A DNA stretch of 64,000 bases from Chitinophagaceae bacterium (GCA_023251255.1 JAHEZD010000020.1:1-64000); one strand, 5' to 3'; shown: positions 7,629 through 17,328, counted from the stretch's first letter. Translations and numbers: made by a program. The notes: generated from the sequence alone by a model not told the origin.

Positions 7629-8906
7629 TTAATTATATTTTCTTTTACCAAACCAAGACTCTTTGTACAATATTGTCAGTGTAAACTGTGTGTATTTTTC
7701 TTTGATCAATCCATTAGCAGTTGTACCTCGTTGACCAAATTCCAAAGCTCCTTGTATACCAAGGCCAGAGCGTGTTGCATGAAGGCCACCACCAATGGTA
7801 AAACCATAATCATTCAACTGTTGTCCATACATTTTCAAGTAAGAATTACTATAAAAAACGCCTGCTTGAAAAAATGATTTTTCATACCACACTGTTTGGT
7901 TGGACAAGCCTTGATAGATTGCTGGTAATGGTTTTTTCTTGGAGAATTGAAAACCAGCAGAGATCCTATCACTATTTACCAATGTATAATTGACGCCTGT
8001 GTTGTTGGCACTACTCCAATCCTGGTGGTTATAATCAACAGCAAAAGTATATCTGTCCTTTAGTGTTGCGGCAATACCCGTAGTGAACATAACAGGTAAG
8101 GTAAAATAGGTATTCTTATAGTTCTCACTGTTTTCAATCGTTGTTGTTCCATCCTGAACCAGCAAATTATAATTGGCATCCAGTTTTGTTTTGTTGGAAA
8201 TGGTTCCACCAACAGCAATTTGCCATTTCTTGTTCAATTTTGTACTGTACTGCACGCCTGCCAATAAAAATCCTTTACTCAATGCTATGTTCCTTTTTGT
8301 ATAAAGGCTTCCATTACTTAAATCCGTAACAATGGTTTCTTCTTGCAACTGCTGCCCAAACAAGTAAGATGCCTGCAAACCGATGGACAAACCTTTTGCA
8401 ATTCTGTATGAGTTGGCTATATATGCTTGATTTACGCTTCCTGAACCTTGATAACTAGCGTCGGTAGTAAAGCCTGTGCCCTGTATTGTTTTTTTTGCTG
8501 TAAACGAATAATTGGTGGTACTAAATGGAAGTAGCCCAAAGCTGAAGCCCCATTTAGGTTTTATCTTAATGGCAAAAACAAGTTTCTTGGAAACCAAGTC
8601 CGAAGAATTGCTGTTTGAGCCATCTACAATAGCTTTGCCTGCATATGAAATTCCTTTGTACCGGATGGAAGTTTCCACATGAAAAAGGTAATCGTCTAAT
8701 GAACTGTAAGATGCAGGATTGATATTGTACAATGATTTGGAAGAAGACAAGGCTACACCTGCATAACCCATACCCGTTGTTCTATCAAAAGAACCCTTTT
8801 CTATATCCCCTATACCAACTATGGAATAAGGTGAAGCATTGTTCTGTGCGTGAACATTTGCTGCTATTACCGATAATGTTATTATGAAACCGATTTTCTT
8901 TATCAT
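7629..8906 (-). CDS. Outer-membrane beta-barrel protein (FadL/OMPP1-like)
   Basis: 425 aa with a signal peptide (FIITLSVIAANVHAQ). The mature N-terminus (SPYSIVGIGDIEKGSFDRTTGMGYAG, then NINPASYSSL) is typical of Bacteroidota barrel proteins distantly related to FadL/TodX. The rest alternates amphipathic strands with aromatic girdles (YTFAVDYNHQDWSSA, FTLTILYKESWF). It starts 6 bp after the stop of the DUF4270 lipoprotein gene, so the two are surely co-transcribed and may act together at the outer membrane. The substrate is unknown. Confidence 0.7.
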   Translation of the reverse strand: MIKKIGFIITLSVIAANVHAQNNASPYSIVGIGDIEKGSFDRTTGMGYAGVALSSSKSLYNINPASYSSLDDYLFHVETSIRYKGISYAGKAIVDGSNSNSSDLVSKKLVFAIKIKPKWGFSFGLLPFSTTNYSFTAKKTIQGTGFTTDASYQGSGSVNQAYIANSYRIAKGLSIGLQASYLFGQQLQEETIVTDLSNGSLYTKRNIALSKGFLLAGVQYSTKLNKKWQIAVGGTISNKTKLDANYNLLVQDGTTTIENSENYKNTYFTLPVMFTTGIAATLKDRYTFAVDYNHQDWSSANNTGVNYTLVNSDRISAGFQFSKKKPLPAIYQGLSNQTVWYEKSFFQAGVFYSNSYLKMYGQQLNDYGFTIGGGLHATRSGLGIQGALEFGQRGTTANGLIKEKYTQFTLTILYKESWFGKRKYN

Positions 8907-8912
8907 TAATTT

Positions 8913-10223
8913 TTATTGAACAGTTACATAAAAAACTTGTAGTTCTATTTTTGCTTCCCCATTATTCCTATCCCCAACAATAATCCTGTTGAACGTACTT
9001 AAATTCTGTGGCGATGGGGGCAATAGCAACAGGCCATTCTGTGTATAGCCTTCTGTGGCTATTACTTCTTGTATGTAACTAGTGACATCATAGGTATAGT
9101 AGGTATCCTTCCCATATAAATAGTCAACTGTCAAATTCCCGTATTGCGATTCCTGTGTGCCTGTGGTGGTGGTATAGGTTAAATCATCTCCAATAAGGTT
9201 TAACTGAGTTGTTCGCGCAAGCCTCAATTGTGGTGGCAATATGTAAACAGAAGAATAGGAACCAATAGCTGGCTTCACTATCAATTGTGCCTTCAACATT
9301 TTTTTATAGTTATTCAGCTTCAATATTTCCCTCACTGTTGGAAAACGCATCTTCAACATTACAGATGATGTTTGTTGGGAATAGGCCACATGATTGGTAG
9401 CTGTTGAACTAATTTCTTTTGTTATAGTATTCAGGTTCTGCAATGGCGTCCTCGTTCTGTCAACTTTAATATTATTGAATTGAAGTGACGCATTTGCAAG
9501 AGTGAACTCAATATTCTTATTTTCAAGAAAAAGGCCTGCCTTTTTATAATGGAGCCTTAGTTTAACACTATCCCCAAAGCCAAGAATCATGGCATTAGTA
9601 GAAGGGCTGCTAATGCAAACTCCTTTTAGGTAATTCAAAAAAACAGTACTTGTTTTAATTGTATCACTTTTACGTTGCAGCATTCCCATCAATTTATTTC
9701 CCAGTACATCCGAGAGGCGAACAAAAAAAGTGTCTCCTGTATTAGGCCTTACCGAAACATCTTTTGATCCGAGCAATGTACTGTAAGTGGCAAATGTATC
9801 CACGTTATACAAAGCTGTACCGTTGCTTGGAGGAACAATATCATCAGCCAATCTCGCTACGTCCAACCGAATGGGTTTTGTTGTATCACCGTAGTAGCTG
9901 CCATTAACTTTTCCAATCAAGGTCAACGAATCAAATACTGTATTGTCAAAAATGTCAGAAAATGCCGGAGGTGTAACTTGCAAATAGGTCCTTGCTGTAA
10001 TCTTTCCAAATGCGGGATCCGACCAAGAGCCGACCAATGCTTTTTCTGTACCCGATGTAATGAACGAATCTATATTTACTGACGATAAATCAACACCAAA
10101 AGAATCTATTTTGATTATCTGGGTATATTCATTGTCTATAAACTCTGTCCCAAAAGCAATGTCAACCTTTTTGCAGGAGCTGAATATCAATAAGCTAAAT
10201 AAGGGAATGCTGAATCTTTTCAT
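8913..10223 (-). CDS. DUF4270 family lipoprotein
   Basis: 436 aa. A short signal peptide ends in lipobox FSSC, followed by KK. The segments FGTEFIDNEYTQIIKIDSF and GSWSDPAFGKITARTYLQV are the hallmark start of DUF4270 proteins, as I recall the family. The C-terminus (QNGLLLLPPSP, then RIIVGDRNNGEAKIELQVFY) also fits. These are Bacteroidota-specific secreted proteins of unknown function. It is the first gene of a two-gene operon with the barrel protein. Confidence 0.82.
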   Translation of the reverse strand: MKRFSIPLFSLLIFSSCKKVDIAFGTEFIDNEYTQIIKIDSFGVDLSSVNIDSFITSGTEKALVGSWSDPAFGKITARTYLQVTPPAFSDIFDNTVFDSLTLIGKVNGSYYGDTTKPIRLDVARLADDIVPPSNGTALYNVDTFATYSTLLGSKDVSVRPNTGDTFFVRLSDVLGNKLMGMLQRKSDTIKTSTVFLNYLKGVCISSPSTNAMILGFGDSVKLRLHYKKAGLFLENKNIEFTLANASLQFNNIKVDRTRTPLQNLNTITKEISSTATNHVAYSQQTSSVMLKMRFPTVREILKLNNYKKMLKAQLIVKPAIGSYSSVYILPPQLRLARTTQLNLIGDDLTYTTTTGTQESQYGNLTVDYLYGKDTYYTYDVTSYIQEVIATEGYTQNGLLLLPPSPQNLSTFNRIIVGDRNNGEAKIELQVFYVTVQ

Positions 10224-10546
10224 TGTATGAGGTGGTTATCTTGTAAATTTTTTGAACTATTTTACAGATACCGAACCGCAATTTTAGACCGCAATGCTGT
10301 TACAGATTTGTTAGTATGGATTAATGAGCTTATTACAACGACCACTCCACTCAATTTATCTACTAAACCCAAACTCTCTATCATGGAGCTTTTCATAACA
10401 AATGTTAATAGACATTTTGTTGAGCAAAAGAAAAAGGGGATTGATAGACAAAAAAAGTTGATTGAACCATGAATATGGTTTGAAAATCCATTTTAACGAT
10501 TTAGCGAAGCCATGCCATGATAATTTCAGCCAAAATTTATAAAAGA
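10224..10546. other. Divergent promoter region, 323 bp
   Basis: It lies between the DUF4270 gene (minus) and the kelch gene (plus). A box close to the Bacteroidota consensus, TATGGTTTG, has one extra spacer base. It sits about 65 bp upstream of the kelch ATG and overlaps a weak hairpin with arms AACCAT / ATGGTT. No confident gene was found. Confidence 0.4.
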
Positions 10547-11560
10547 ATGAAGCAACTAAAACATGTTATCCTCACAAGTATTTCTATTATGCTAATAGCT
10601 GTGGCCTGCTCTAAATCAAGTGACACGACAACAGATGAAACAAGTGGCAACTGGGTTAAACGTTCGGAGTTTGAAGGCTATACACGAACAGAAGCTGTAG
10701 CATTTACAGTGGGTGATACCGCCTATATAGGCACTGGCTATGATGGTACGAACCGTTTAACAGATTTCTGGAAATACGAAGCAACTGCCAACCAATGGAC
10801 TCAATGTGCGAGCTTTCCAGGTGTTGGAAGAAGTTCTGCTATTGGATTTGGAACTAGCACCAAAGGATACATCGGTACTGGATATGATGGTATAAATAAA
10901 TTGAAAGATTTTTACGAATACAATCCTGCTACAAATACCTGGGCCAAAAAAGCAGATTTTGCAGGTTCTGCAAGATATGAAGCTGTAGCCTTTGCCATTA
11001 GTGATAAAGGCTATGTAAGCACTGGTTATGATGGCAATAATTTAAAGGACCTTTGGCAATACAACCCAACAACAGATAGTTGGACTGTGAAAGGCAGCCT
11101 AGGTGGAGACAAGAGGAGCGGTGCGGTAGCTTTTGTTTACAATGGTACTGCTTATATATGTAGCGGCATAAACAATGGCACCAGCGTTACTGACTTGTGG
11201 GCCTATAATGCATCTAGAGAAACTTGGTCTGAAATGAAAAGTATCACCAACGTTAGCTCAGATACGTATGATGACGATTACAGCGACATTGTTAGAAACA
11301 ATGCTGTAGCTTTAGTAATCGGCGACAAAGCCTTCTTAACCACAGGCGAAAATGGTACCTATACAAAGAAAACATGGCAATATGATTTTGCGACTGACCA
11401 ATGGTCGCGTAAAACACCGTATGAGCGTTCTGAACGTAGCGGTGCTGTTGCCTTTACCGTAAAAGGAAGGGGCTACATAACAACAGGGAGAAATAGTACT
11501 TATTACTTTGACAATCTTGATGAGTTTAAACCAGCCGATACGTATGATTCCAATGATTAA
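10547..11560 (+). CDS. Kelch-repeat lipoprotein
   Basis: 337 aa from ATG 10547, which places lipobox IAVACS at the end of a clean signal peptide; an upstream ATG at 10517 would spoil it. Five to six kelch blades follow, each with the pattern AVAF..GD.AYIGTGYDG....DFW.Y....N.W. They should form a beta-propeller anchored to a membrane and facing the periplasm or exterior. Similar kelch lipoproteins in Bacteroidota are typically next to DUF4907 genes, as here. The stop overlaps the DUF4907 start by 8 bp. Confidence 0.85.
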   Translation: MKQLKHVILTSISIMLIAVACSKSSDTTTDETSGNWVKRSEFEGYTRTEAVAFTVGDTAYIGTGYDGTNRLTDFWKYEATANQWTQCASFPGVGRSSAIGFGTSTKGYIGTGYDGINKLKDFYEYNPATNTWAKKADFAGSARYEAVAFAISDKGYVSTGYDGNNLKDLWQYNPTTDSWTVKGSLGGDKRSGAVAFVYNGTAYICSGINNGTSVTDLWAYNASRETWSEMKSITNVSSDTYDDDYSDIVRNNAVALVIGDKAFLTTGENGTYTKKTWQYDFATDQWSRKTPYERSERSGAVAFTVKGRGYITTGRNSTYYFDNLDEFKPADTYDSND

Positions 11561-11879
11561 AAAGAATTGGAGCTTATTATTACTGCTGCTTGTTGTCTGT
11601 GTTGTTAGTGTAAACTTTGCCAGCAAGAAAAAAAGTTCCGACAAAATACGACTCAGTGTAAAAACATTTAGCATGAACAATGGCTGGGGCTATGACGTAT
11701 TGAGCAATGATAGCATTTATATTCATCAGCAATACATTCCAGTCATCGAAGGCAACAGAGCCTTTGTAAATGAAAACCAAGCCAGAATAATTGGTTCGCT
11801 GGTTATTAAAAAATTGAAGGAAAAAAAATTACCAATTATTTCACTGAAAGAATTGGACAGTTGTAAGATTAGCTACTGA
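11553..11879 (+). CDS. DUF4907 family protein
   Basis: 108 aa from ATG 11553, overlapping the kelch stop (ATGATTAA), which implies translational coupling. The N-terminus is a signal or anchor helix (WSLLLLLLVVCVVSVNFA). The domain core has WGYDVLSNDSIYIHQQYIPVIEG and F.NE.QA..IG.LV..KL, characteristic of DUF4907. The function is unknown. The conserved pairing with kelch lipoproteins suggests the two proteins work together at the envelope. Confidence 0.8.
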   Translation: MIKKNWSLLLLLLVVCVVSVNFASKKKSSDKIRLSVKTFSMNNGWGYDVLSNDSIYIHQQYIPVIEGNRAFVNENQARIIGSLVIKKLKEKKLPIISLKELDSCKISY

Positions 11880-11911
11880 TTGACCATCATCAGTCTTATT
11901 CCATCAAGAAT

Positions 11912-11944
11912 AAAAAAACTCTTAGCAATGCTAAGAGTTTTTTT
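11912..11944. terminator. Bidirectional intrinsic terminator
   Basis: Arms of 15 bp: seven A then CTCTTAGC (11912-11926), and GCTAAGAG then seven T (11930-11944), around a 3-nt loop. It separates the convergent kelch/DUF4907 and LytTR genes. The LytTR stop codon (TAG) lies inside the stem. Confidence 0.88.
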
Positions 11945-12635
11945 CTATTATCAGGTCTAGCGTTTGTCGATATGAATCTCCAATAGGTATATGATGAGTC
12001 CCCAACATAATTTCGTTTCTTGCAATAATATCCACCTGATTCAGCGATACAATATAGGAACGGTGAACCCTTACAAATTCATCATTAGGTAATTTGGTCT
12101 CAAATTCTTTGAGATTCTGTAAAGTTGTCAATGGTGATTGTTTCCCTTTTAAATAAACCTGTGTATAGTCTTTCATTCCAGCTATAAAAAGTATATCACT
12201 GAAATTAATCTTTATTAACTTATATTCTGACTTGATAAAAACGTAATCCTTTCTCTTGTCGATAAGCGTAGGAGTCCTGTGCTGAAGCATTGTTTGTATA
12301 TTTTCGGTAACGGCCAAAACCCTTTCAAATGTAATTGGGGATGGGAGATAGCCAAATATTTCCTTTGTTGGTTGTTGAACTGCAATCTGTGCAATATTGC
12401 ATGTTACAATAACAATTATGTTGCGATTTTTTGCAGTAAGTTGCTGTATATAAGGCTCATTCATCAATAGCACATCGCACACTATAACATCTGCGTTCAA
12501 GGATTCGATGCAAACAGTGATTAACTTCTTATCGGGGGAAATTGCATCAACTTCAATAAAAGGGATTTGTGAGAGGTAGCCTTTCAATAGTTCCACATCT
12601 TCAGCGTTATTACTGATAAGTAAATAGTGCATCAT
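11931..12635 (-). CDS. LytTR-type regulator with a degenerate receiver domain
   Basis: 234 aa. The C-terminal LytTR DNA-binding domain (about 128-230) is intact: KINFSDILFIAGMKDYTQVYL, then FVRVHRSYIVSLNQVD. The N-terminal receiver fold keeps the phospho-acceptor-like Asp (VIVCDVLLM). However, the acidic pair after the first strand is Asn-Asn (LLISNNAED), and the Lys before the conserved Pro is Ser (YLPSPI). It may therefore not be phosphorylated normally. It lies 160 bp downstream of the TPR histidine kinase on the same strand, the likely partner. Its stop codon lies within the terminator stem. Confidence 0.82.
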   Translation of the reverse strand: MMHYLLISNNAEDVELLKGYLSQIPFIEVDAISPDKKLITVCIESLNADVIVCDVLLMNEPYIQQLTAKNRNIIVIVTCNIAQIAVQQPTKEIFGYLPSPITFERVLAVTENIQTMLQHRTPTLIDKRKDYVFIKSEYKLIKINFSDILFIAGMKDYTQVYLKGKQSPLTTLQNLKEFETKLPNDEFVRVHRSYIVSLNQVDIIARNEIMLGTHHIPIGDSYRQTLDLIIEKNS

Positions 12636-12795
12636 ACGCAGTCGGGGATTGTTTGATGTTTAATTATAGAACATTCTCGTGCTTTATTCGCTGCACAAGA
12701 TGAACCCGAAACCGGACAAGCTTTTGTTAAAACAACCGATTAGGTTTTTGTTTTCGGTGAAGACAAAAAATATGAGGATAAATGGGTAAGTCCAA

Positions 12796-14865
12796 TTAAT
12801 TTTTCAGTTCGATATAAAAGGTTGTGCCTTTCCCCTGTTCACTTTTGAACCAAATATTGCCATCATGTGCTTCTATAATTTGACGGCAAATAGATAAACC
12901 TAGCCCAAAAGGTTTTTCACCAGAAGTGCCCTCTCTTCTCGCATCTGTAAAAACATCAAACACTTTACTTTTCATGTTATCTGGTATGCCTATTCCTTCA
13001 TCCTTAATAGCGATACGTACTGTATTGTTTTTGGCTGTGGCTTTTATCCTGATGACACTATCATAGTTACTGAATTTTATGGCATTCGTAACAAGATTAT
13101 TAATAACCCGCTTTATTTTTTCCTTGCTGAGGTGCATTAATATTTCTTCTCGCATTAACTGAACCACTATCTGTTGATTTTTTTCCTTAGCTTTTAATTG
13201 CAATAGTTCAGCACATTCAGTAATCAAACTGTTTATTCCTGTTTTCTCTTTGGATATATGGACCTTGACTGTGGCGGTTGCCTCTAATATTTCTGCAATT
13301 AAAGCAAGTGAATTCTGAGATGCCGTTTTGGTTAAGAGGAGCATTTCTTTTTTATCTGTTTCACTCCCTCCTTCCAACATTAAATCTGTCAGCATGGATA
13401 TGGATGCTACAGGCGTGCGAAGGTCATGTGCTACCACTTTCAATATTCTATCTTTCTCTGTATTTCTTTCTTCAAGTAAAGCAAGGGTTTTCTCCAATTG
13501 CAGCTTTTGGAAATTCACCTGATTGTTTAAATACTGTAATTCTTTCACATTTTTTTTGGAGCGTCTTGAATTCTGCCAAATTAGTAAACCAATAATTATA
13601 ATCATTACAGCTATACAAACAGCAAGTATCAGATATCCTTCTTTTAAATCGTTTTCTTTTTTTAGCACATCGATATCATGCTGCTTTTCTAAGATTCTTA
13701 CCTGCTGTCCAGCATCAATATTGTTCAATGCCTTATTTGCTTTCTGTAAAGAATCATTATGGGCATTAAAAAGCATTAAGTATTTATAGGCATCAACAGT
13801 TTCTTTTTTGTTATCGTAATATTGCCACATCAAACGGCTCCATTCTATTTCCGCTTGTTTGTTATCAATTGAGTCCAAGCTTTGCCTTATATCAAGCAAA
13901 GCTTTGCCCATACTATCTATCTTTCTTTCTTTTAAAAACAAATCCGCCAATTTTAAATAGGTAAGTAGCGCATCCCCTTTTTCGTACCCCTTTTGGCTAT
14001 TGATAGAAATACTCTTTCTAAACAGTTCTTTTGCTTCGGCAAACTTTCCCTGCTCCTTTAAAATCTGGCCTTGATTGCCATAGATCACGGCCTTGGCTAC
14101 TTCATGTAGTGTTGCACGGTTGGCAAACCTTGCCTTATTGTCATCAATAAATCTCAATGCCTTATCATAAAATATCAATGCGCTGTCTGCCTTACCCAAT
14201 TTATAAAAACAAAGGGCGGTATTGTTTAGTAGCTCCTGCATTTTGAAATATTTTTCAAAATCCATATTGCAGGTAGTAGCTTCGACATACGCTCTTTGAA
14301 AATTTTCTGCAGCATCAGAAAATCTTGATTGCCTGTACAGGATCATCCCTATTCGATAGCTATATTCTGTTAAGGTGCAGGAGTTGAAATTTGCCTTGCC
14401 AATTGACCTTGCATTGTAATAGTAAGTATAAGCTTCATTGTATTTTGCTTGCCGGAATAGGACATCGCCTTTTGAATAGTTTGCATAGGCATATTGAGTA
14501 GGATATTTTTCCTTATTGTTTGCTTCAACTAGCGTCAGCATGCTGTCTGCATAAAGCCCCGCTTGTACAGGATTTTTTAAGTAAAAAAGATAAACTCTGC
14601 ACTTGTGACCATATACCTTTACCTGTTCTTTTACATTAAGTTTCTTGTTGCCCAAAGAAGAGTCAATATATTTTATTGCCAAATTTGAGTTGGCCGGTCC
14701 AAAACGTGCAGCATTTTCTATAATACTGTCCACCATGGGTAATGCCTCATTGACTGACTTGTTTAACTCGTTATTGTTGCATGAAAAAAGGGAAATAATT
14801 AGCAAGCAAACTGGTAGGAATGAGAAAAAGTTTTTTTTCGCGAGTACATTTATTGGGTAGCTCAT
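12796..14865 (-). CDS. TPR-domain membrane histidine kinase
   Basis: 689 aa from ATG 14865; a longer open frame runs through the terminator of the upstream gene and is rejected. The N-terminal signal ends in LLIISLFSC, a possible lipobox. About seven TPR-like helical repeats (SKGDVLFRQAKYNEAYTYYYNA, ALCFYKLGKADSALIFYDKAL, GQILKEQGKFAEAKELF) lie in the periplasm. One membrane helix (LILAVCIAVMIIIIGLLIW), a coiled coil, H-box VAHDLRTPVASIS, N-box NNLVTNAIKFS, DEGIGIP and FGLGLSICRQI follow. It senses something outside the cell through its TPRs and probably signals to the LytTR protein downstream. Confidence 0.85.
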   Translation of the reverse strand: MSYPINVLAKKNFFSFLPVCLLIISLFSCNNNELNKSVNEALPMVDSIIENAARFGPANSNLAIKYIDSSLGNKKLNVKEQVKVYGHKCRVYLFYLKNPVQAGLYADSMLTLVEANNKEKYPTQYAYANYSKGDVLFRQAKYNEAYTYYYNARSIGKANFNSCTLTEYSYRIGMILYRQSRFSDAAENFQRAYVEATTCNMDFEKYFKMQELLNNTALCFYKLGKADSALIFYDKALRFIDDNKARFANRATLHEVAKAVIYGNQGQILKEQGKFAEAKELFRKSISINSQKGYEKGDALLTYLKLADLFLKERKIDSMGKALLDIRQSLDSIDNKQAEIEWSRLMWQYYDNKKETVDAYKYLMLFNAHNDSLQKANKALNNIDAGQQVRILEKQHDIDVLKKENDLKEGYLILAVCIAVMIIIIGLLIWQNSRRSKKNVKELQYLNNQVNFQKLQLEKTLALLEERNTEKDRILKVVAHDLRTPVASISMLTDLMLEGGSETDKKEMLLLTKTASQNSLALIAEILEATATVKVHISKEKTGINSLITECAELLQLKAKEKNQQIVVQLMREEILMHLSKEKIKRVINNLVTNAIKFSNYDSVIRIKATAKNNTVRIAIKDEGIGIPDNMKSKVFDVFTDARREGTSGEKPFGLGLSICRQIIEAHDGNIWFKSEQGKGTTFYIELKN

Positions 14866-14923
14866 CATGCAGCACATAGGTTGATGCTCGAATATAACAT
14901 ATCCCCTTAACTTGATAAGCAAT

Positions 14924-14953
14924 AAAAGCCAGAAAAAATTATTTCTGGCTTTT
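14924..14953 (-). terminator. Terminator of the acyl-CoA dehydrogenase gene
   Basis: Arms AAAAGCCAGAAA (14924-14935) and TTTCTGGCTTTT (14942-14953) with a 6-nt loop, ending in a T4 run. It lies between the acyl-CoA dehydrogenase stop and the kinase start. Confidence 0.8.
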
Positions 14954-14972
14954 AGAAACGATTGTTTGTTTT

Positions 14973-16802
14973 TTAGAAACAATAACTGCTTGTTTCAAGC
15001 ATTTTGTTGCATATTCTCCTTCTTGCTTCTTTGGTATTGAACGGCTCCACTTTGGTGAACCTTTTTAATCCAATATGCATCATTCGCAATTCATCACCTT
15101 CCGCAAAACTGTTTAAGGCGTTCTTGCCTGATATATTTATTTTATCCGCAGCATCATATAAATAGGTTTTCATCATATCAATTTGAAGAGATGTTTCTAT
15201 TTCGCCCTGCTTCTCGACCAGTTTCATTGTACGGAGCAATGCACTTTCGGAATGGAATATTTCAATGGCCATATCTGCTATATTCATCAGTATCTCCTGT
15301 TCCTTGTCCAGATTCATCATCAATTTTTGCACAGCTGCGCCAGCTACCATTAAAATGGCTTTTTTAAAGTTGCTGATGTATTTCAGTTCCTTTGCAAAAA
15401 CACCCTCATTTTCGCTCCCAAAATCCGGAATACTCATTAATTCTTTCTGAACATTCATTGCAGGGGTCATTAGATCCAACTTACCTTTCATGGCACGTTT
15501 TAGCATCATATCAACGGTCAATAGCCGGTTAATCTCATTCGTTCCTTCGTAAATCCTGTTAATACGCGAATCCCTGTAAGCCTTACTGATTAAATATTCG
15601 TCGCTAAAACCATTGCCACCATGAACCTGTACGCCTTCATCCACTACATAATCCAAAACCTCACTTCCAAATACTTTCAGCATGGCACATTCAATAGCAA
15701 ATTCTTCGGCAGCGCCCAATAATGCCTTTTCAAAAGGTTCACCTCTTTGTTCAAGGTCTTGCTCCTTTTCATCAATCCATTTGGCCGTTCTGTACAATGC
15801 ACTTTCACCTACCCAAATGCGTATAGCCATTTCGGCCAACTTGTGTTTAATGGCACCAAATTTTGCTATGGGAAGTTTGAACTGTTCCCTCGTATTAGCA
15901 TAATTTACAGCAAGGCTTGATGCATATTTACTGGCACCTAAAGCTGCTGCATCCAATTTCAACCTTCCAATATTCAAGATGTTAAAAGCAATAATGTGAC
16001 CTTTCCCAATTTCTCCCAATACATTTTCTATGGGCACTTTGCAATCCTGAAAATATAGTTGCACCGTCGAAGAGCCTTTGATGCCCATTTTATGTTCTTC
16101 TGGCCCTTGCGTAAATCCTTCAAACCCCCTTTCGATAATAAACCCTGTGAATTTGTCGCCATCAATTTTTGCAAAAACGGTATAAACATCAGCAAAACCG
16201 CCATTCGTAATCCAACATTTCTGTCCATTTAAAATATAGTGTTTACCATCCTTACTTAACAAAGCCGTCGTTTTTGCACTTAATGCATCGCTGCCACTAT
16301 TTGGCTCAGTTAAACCATAAGCTCCCTTCCATTCCCCTGTAGCCAGTTTTGGAATGTATTTTTGCTTCTGGTCATCCGTACCAAAATAAAGAATGGGCAA
16401 GCTACCAATACCTGTATGGGCAGCTACCGCCACGCTAAAACTGTAACCACCCCCAAGCCCTTCGTTCACGATGGTAGATGTGATAAAATCCTTACCTAAC
16501 CCCCCTAAGCTTTCAGGAAAAGAGGTTGACAGTAATCCTTGCTCCCCTGCTTTTTCCATAAGCCTGGGCATTAATCCTTCCTCCTGTTTATCGATTCTGT
16601 CAATAATGGGATGGACTTCTGTTTGCAGAAATTGATGGCACATATCCATCACCATTTTTTGCTCCTCGTTAAAATCTTCGGGAATAAAAGTTACATGAGG
16701 ATTGCTTTCACTAATAATCCATTCTCCTCCTTTTAATGATGTAAATACCCCTGTCCCCTCAATGGGATTTAAAAAAAATTGTCGGGAAAATTGTTGTTTC
16801 AT
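14973..16802 (-). CDS. Acyl-CoA dehydrogenase, long form with a C-terminal extension
   Basis: 609 aa from ATG 16802; the longer frame overlaps the MarR gene. The signatures are GAYGLTEPNSGSDA (FAD and substrate binding), CWITNGGFADVYTVF, a helical domain with NIGRLKLDAAALG, and HGGNGFSDEY then RIYEGTNEINRLL, which carries the usual catalytic-base region. The extra C-terminal helical domain of about 180 residues resembles VLCAD/ACAD9-type enzymes. It is an FAD-dependent first step of fatty-acid beta-oxidation passing electrons to ETF. It follows the MarR gene by 37 bp, so it is probably the operon target of that regulator. Confidence 0.9.
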   Translation of the reverse strand: MKQQFSRQFFLNPIEGTGVFTSLKGGEWIISESNPHVTFIPEDFNEEQKMVMDMCHQFLQTEVHPIIDRIDKQEEGLMPRLMEKAGEQGLLSTSFPESLGGLGKDFITSTIVNEGLGGGYSFSVAVAAHTGIGSLPILYFGTDDQKQKYIPKLATGEWKGAYGLTEPNSGSDALSAKTTALLSKDGKHYILNGQKCWITNGGFADVYTVFAKIDGDKFTGFIIERGFEGFTQGPEEHKMGIKGSSTVQLYFQDCKVPIENVLGEIGKGHIIAFNILNIGRLKLDAAALGASKYASSLAVNYANTREQFKLPIAKFGAIKHKLAEMAIRIWVGESALYRTAKWIDEKEQDLEQRGEPFEKALLGAAEEFAIECAMLKVFGSEVLDYVVDEGVQVHGGNGFSDEYLISKAYRDSRINRIYEGTNEINRLLTVDMMLKRAMKGKLDLMTPAMNVQKELMSIPDFGSENEGVFAKELKYISNFKKAILMVAGAAVQKLMMNLDKEQEILMNIADMAIEIFHSESALLRTMKLVEKQGEIETSLQIDMMKTYLYDAADKINISGKNALNSFAEGDELRMMHIGLKRFTKVEPFNTKEARRRICNKMLETSSYCF

Positions 16803-16839
16803 GGCAATGCTATTTATGGAGTTGAATTTAACTATTAGA

Positions 16840-17307
16840 CTATGCTTTCTCGCCAATAAGAAATTGTGGGCTTAAATTATCATAGACCTGCTGTAGCACC
16901 TTTTTCACCACATCAATTTCATTTTTTGTTACGCCTACCAATGCTTCGTCCATTGTTTGATTTGCTAAATCAATAGTTGGGTTCTGCAAAAGCTTCGCAG
17001 CGTCAGTTAAACAAACAGTATTTATTCTGCGGTCATCTTTACTTGGAATACGTTTAACCAGTTTCTGCTTTTCAAGATTATCTATTAATCTCGTAATACT
17101 TGGCTTGTCCCGGAAAGTTCTGTTGCAAAGTTCCTGCTGACTTAGGCAATCCTCTTTCCATAAATGGTAGAGAATGCTCCATTGTTCTGTTGTAATGTCT
17201 AGCCCAGCATTTCTGAAATTTTTTTGCATCCTTCTAGCAATAGCAGAAGCTGCCATAGCATTGATAACGCTGTAAAGTTCACCTCTTTTAAATTGGTTGT
17301 TTGGCAT
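16840..17307 (-). CDS. MarR-family transcriptional regulator
   Basis: 155 aa from ATG 17307; the alternative TTG at 17358 coincides with the -33 promoter element and is rejected. Winged-helix core: TTEQWSILYHLWKEDCLSQQELCNRTFRDKPSITRLIDNLEKQKLV, then the wing RIPSKDDRRINTVCLTDAA. It should bind DNA as a dimer and release on ligand. A perfect inverted repeat abuts the start codon at the predicted transcription start, which implies autoregulation together with the acyl-CoA dehydrogenase. A fatty acid or acyl-CoA is a reasonable but unproven ligand. Confidence 0.88.
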   Translation of the reverse strand: MPNNQFKRGELYSVINAMAASAIARRMQKNFRNAGLDITTEQWSILYHLWKEDCLSQQELCNRTFRDKPSITRLIDNLEKQKLVKRIPSKDDRRINTVCLTDAAKLLQNPTIDLANQTMDEALVGVTKNEIDVVKKVLQQVYDNLSPQFLIGEKA

Positions 17308-17327
17308 ATAGTTGTTTATGCAACTAT
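17308..17327. promoter_or_regulatory. Probable MarR operator
   Basis: Perfect inverted repeat ATAGTTG (17308-17314), six-base spacer, CAACTAT (17321-17327). It lies between the -7 box and the MarR start codon and covers the predicted transcription start near 17322. Position and symmetry fit an autoregulatory MarR site. Confidence 0.65.
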
Positions 17328-17328
17328 T

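Noticed and set aside
10227-10472. Open frame of 81 codons between DUF4270 and kelch genes
   Set aside because: No family features, odd composition, and it fills a divergent promoter region.
14866-14982. N-terminal extension of the TPR histidine kinase
   Set aside because: It would be read through the acyl-CoA dehydrogenase terminator; the signal peptide starts at the later ATG.
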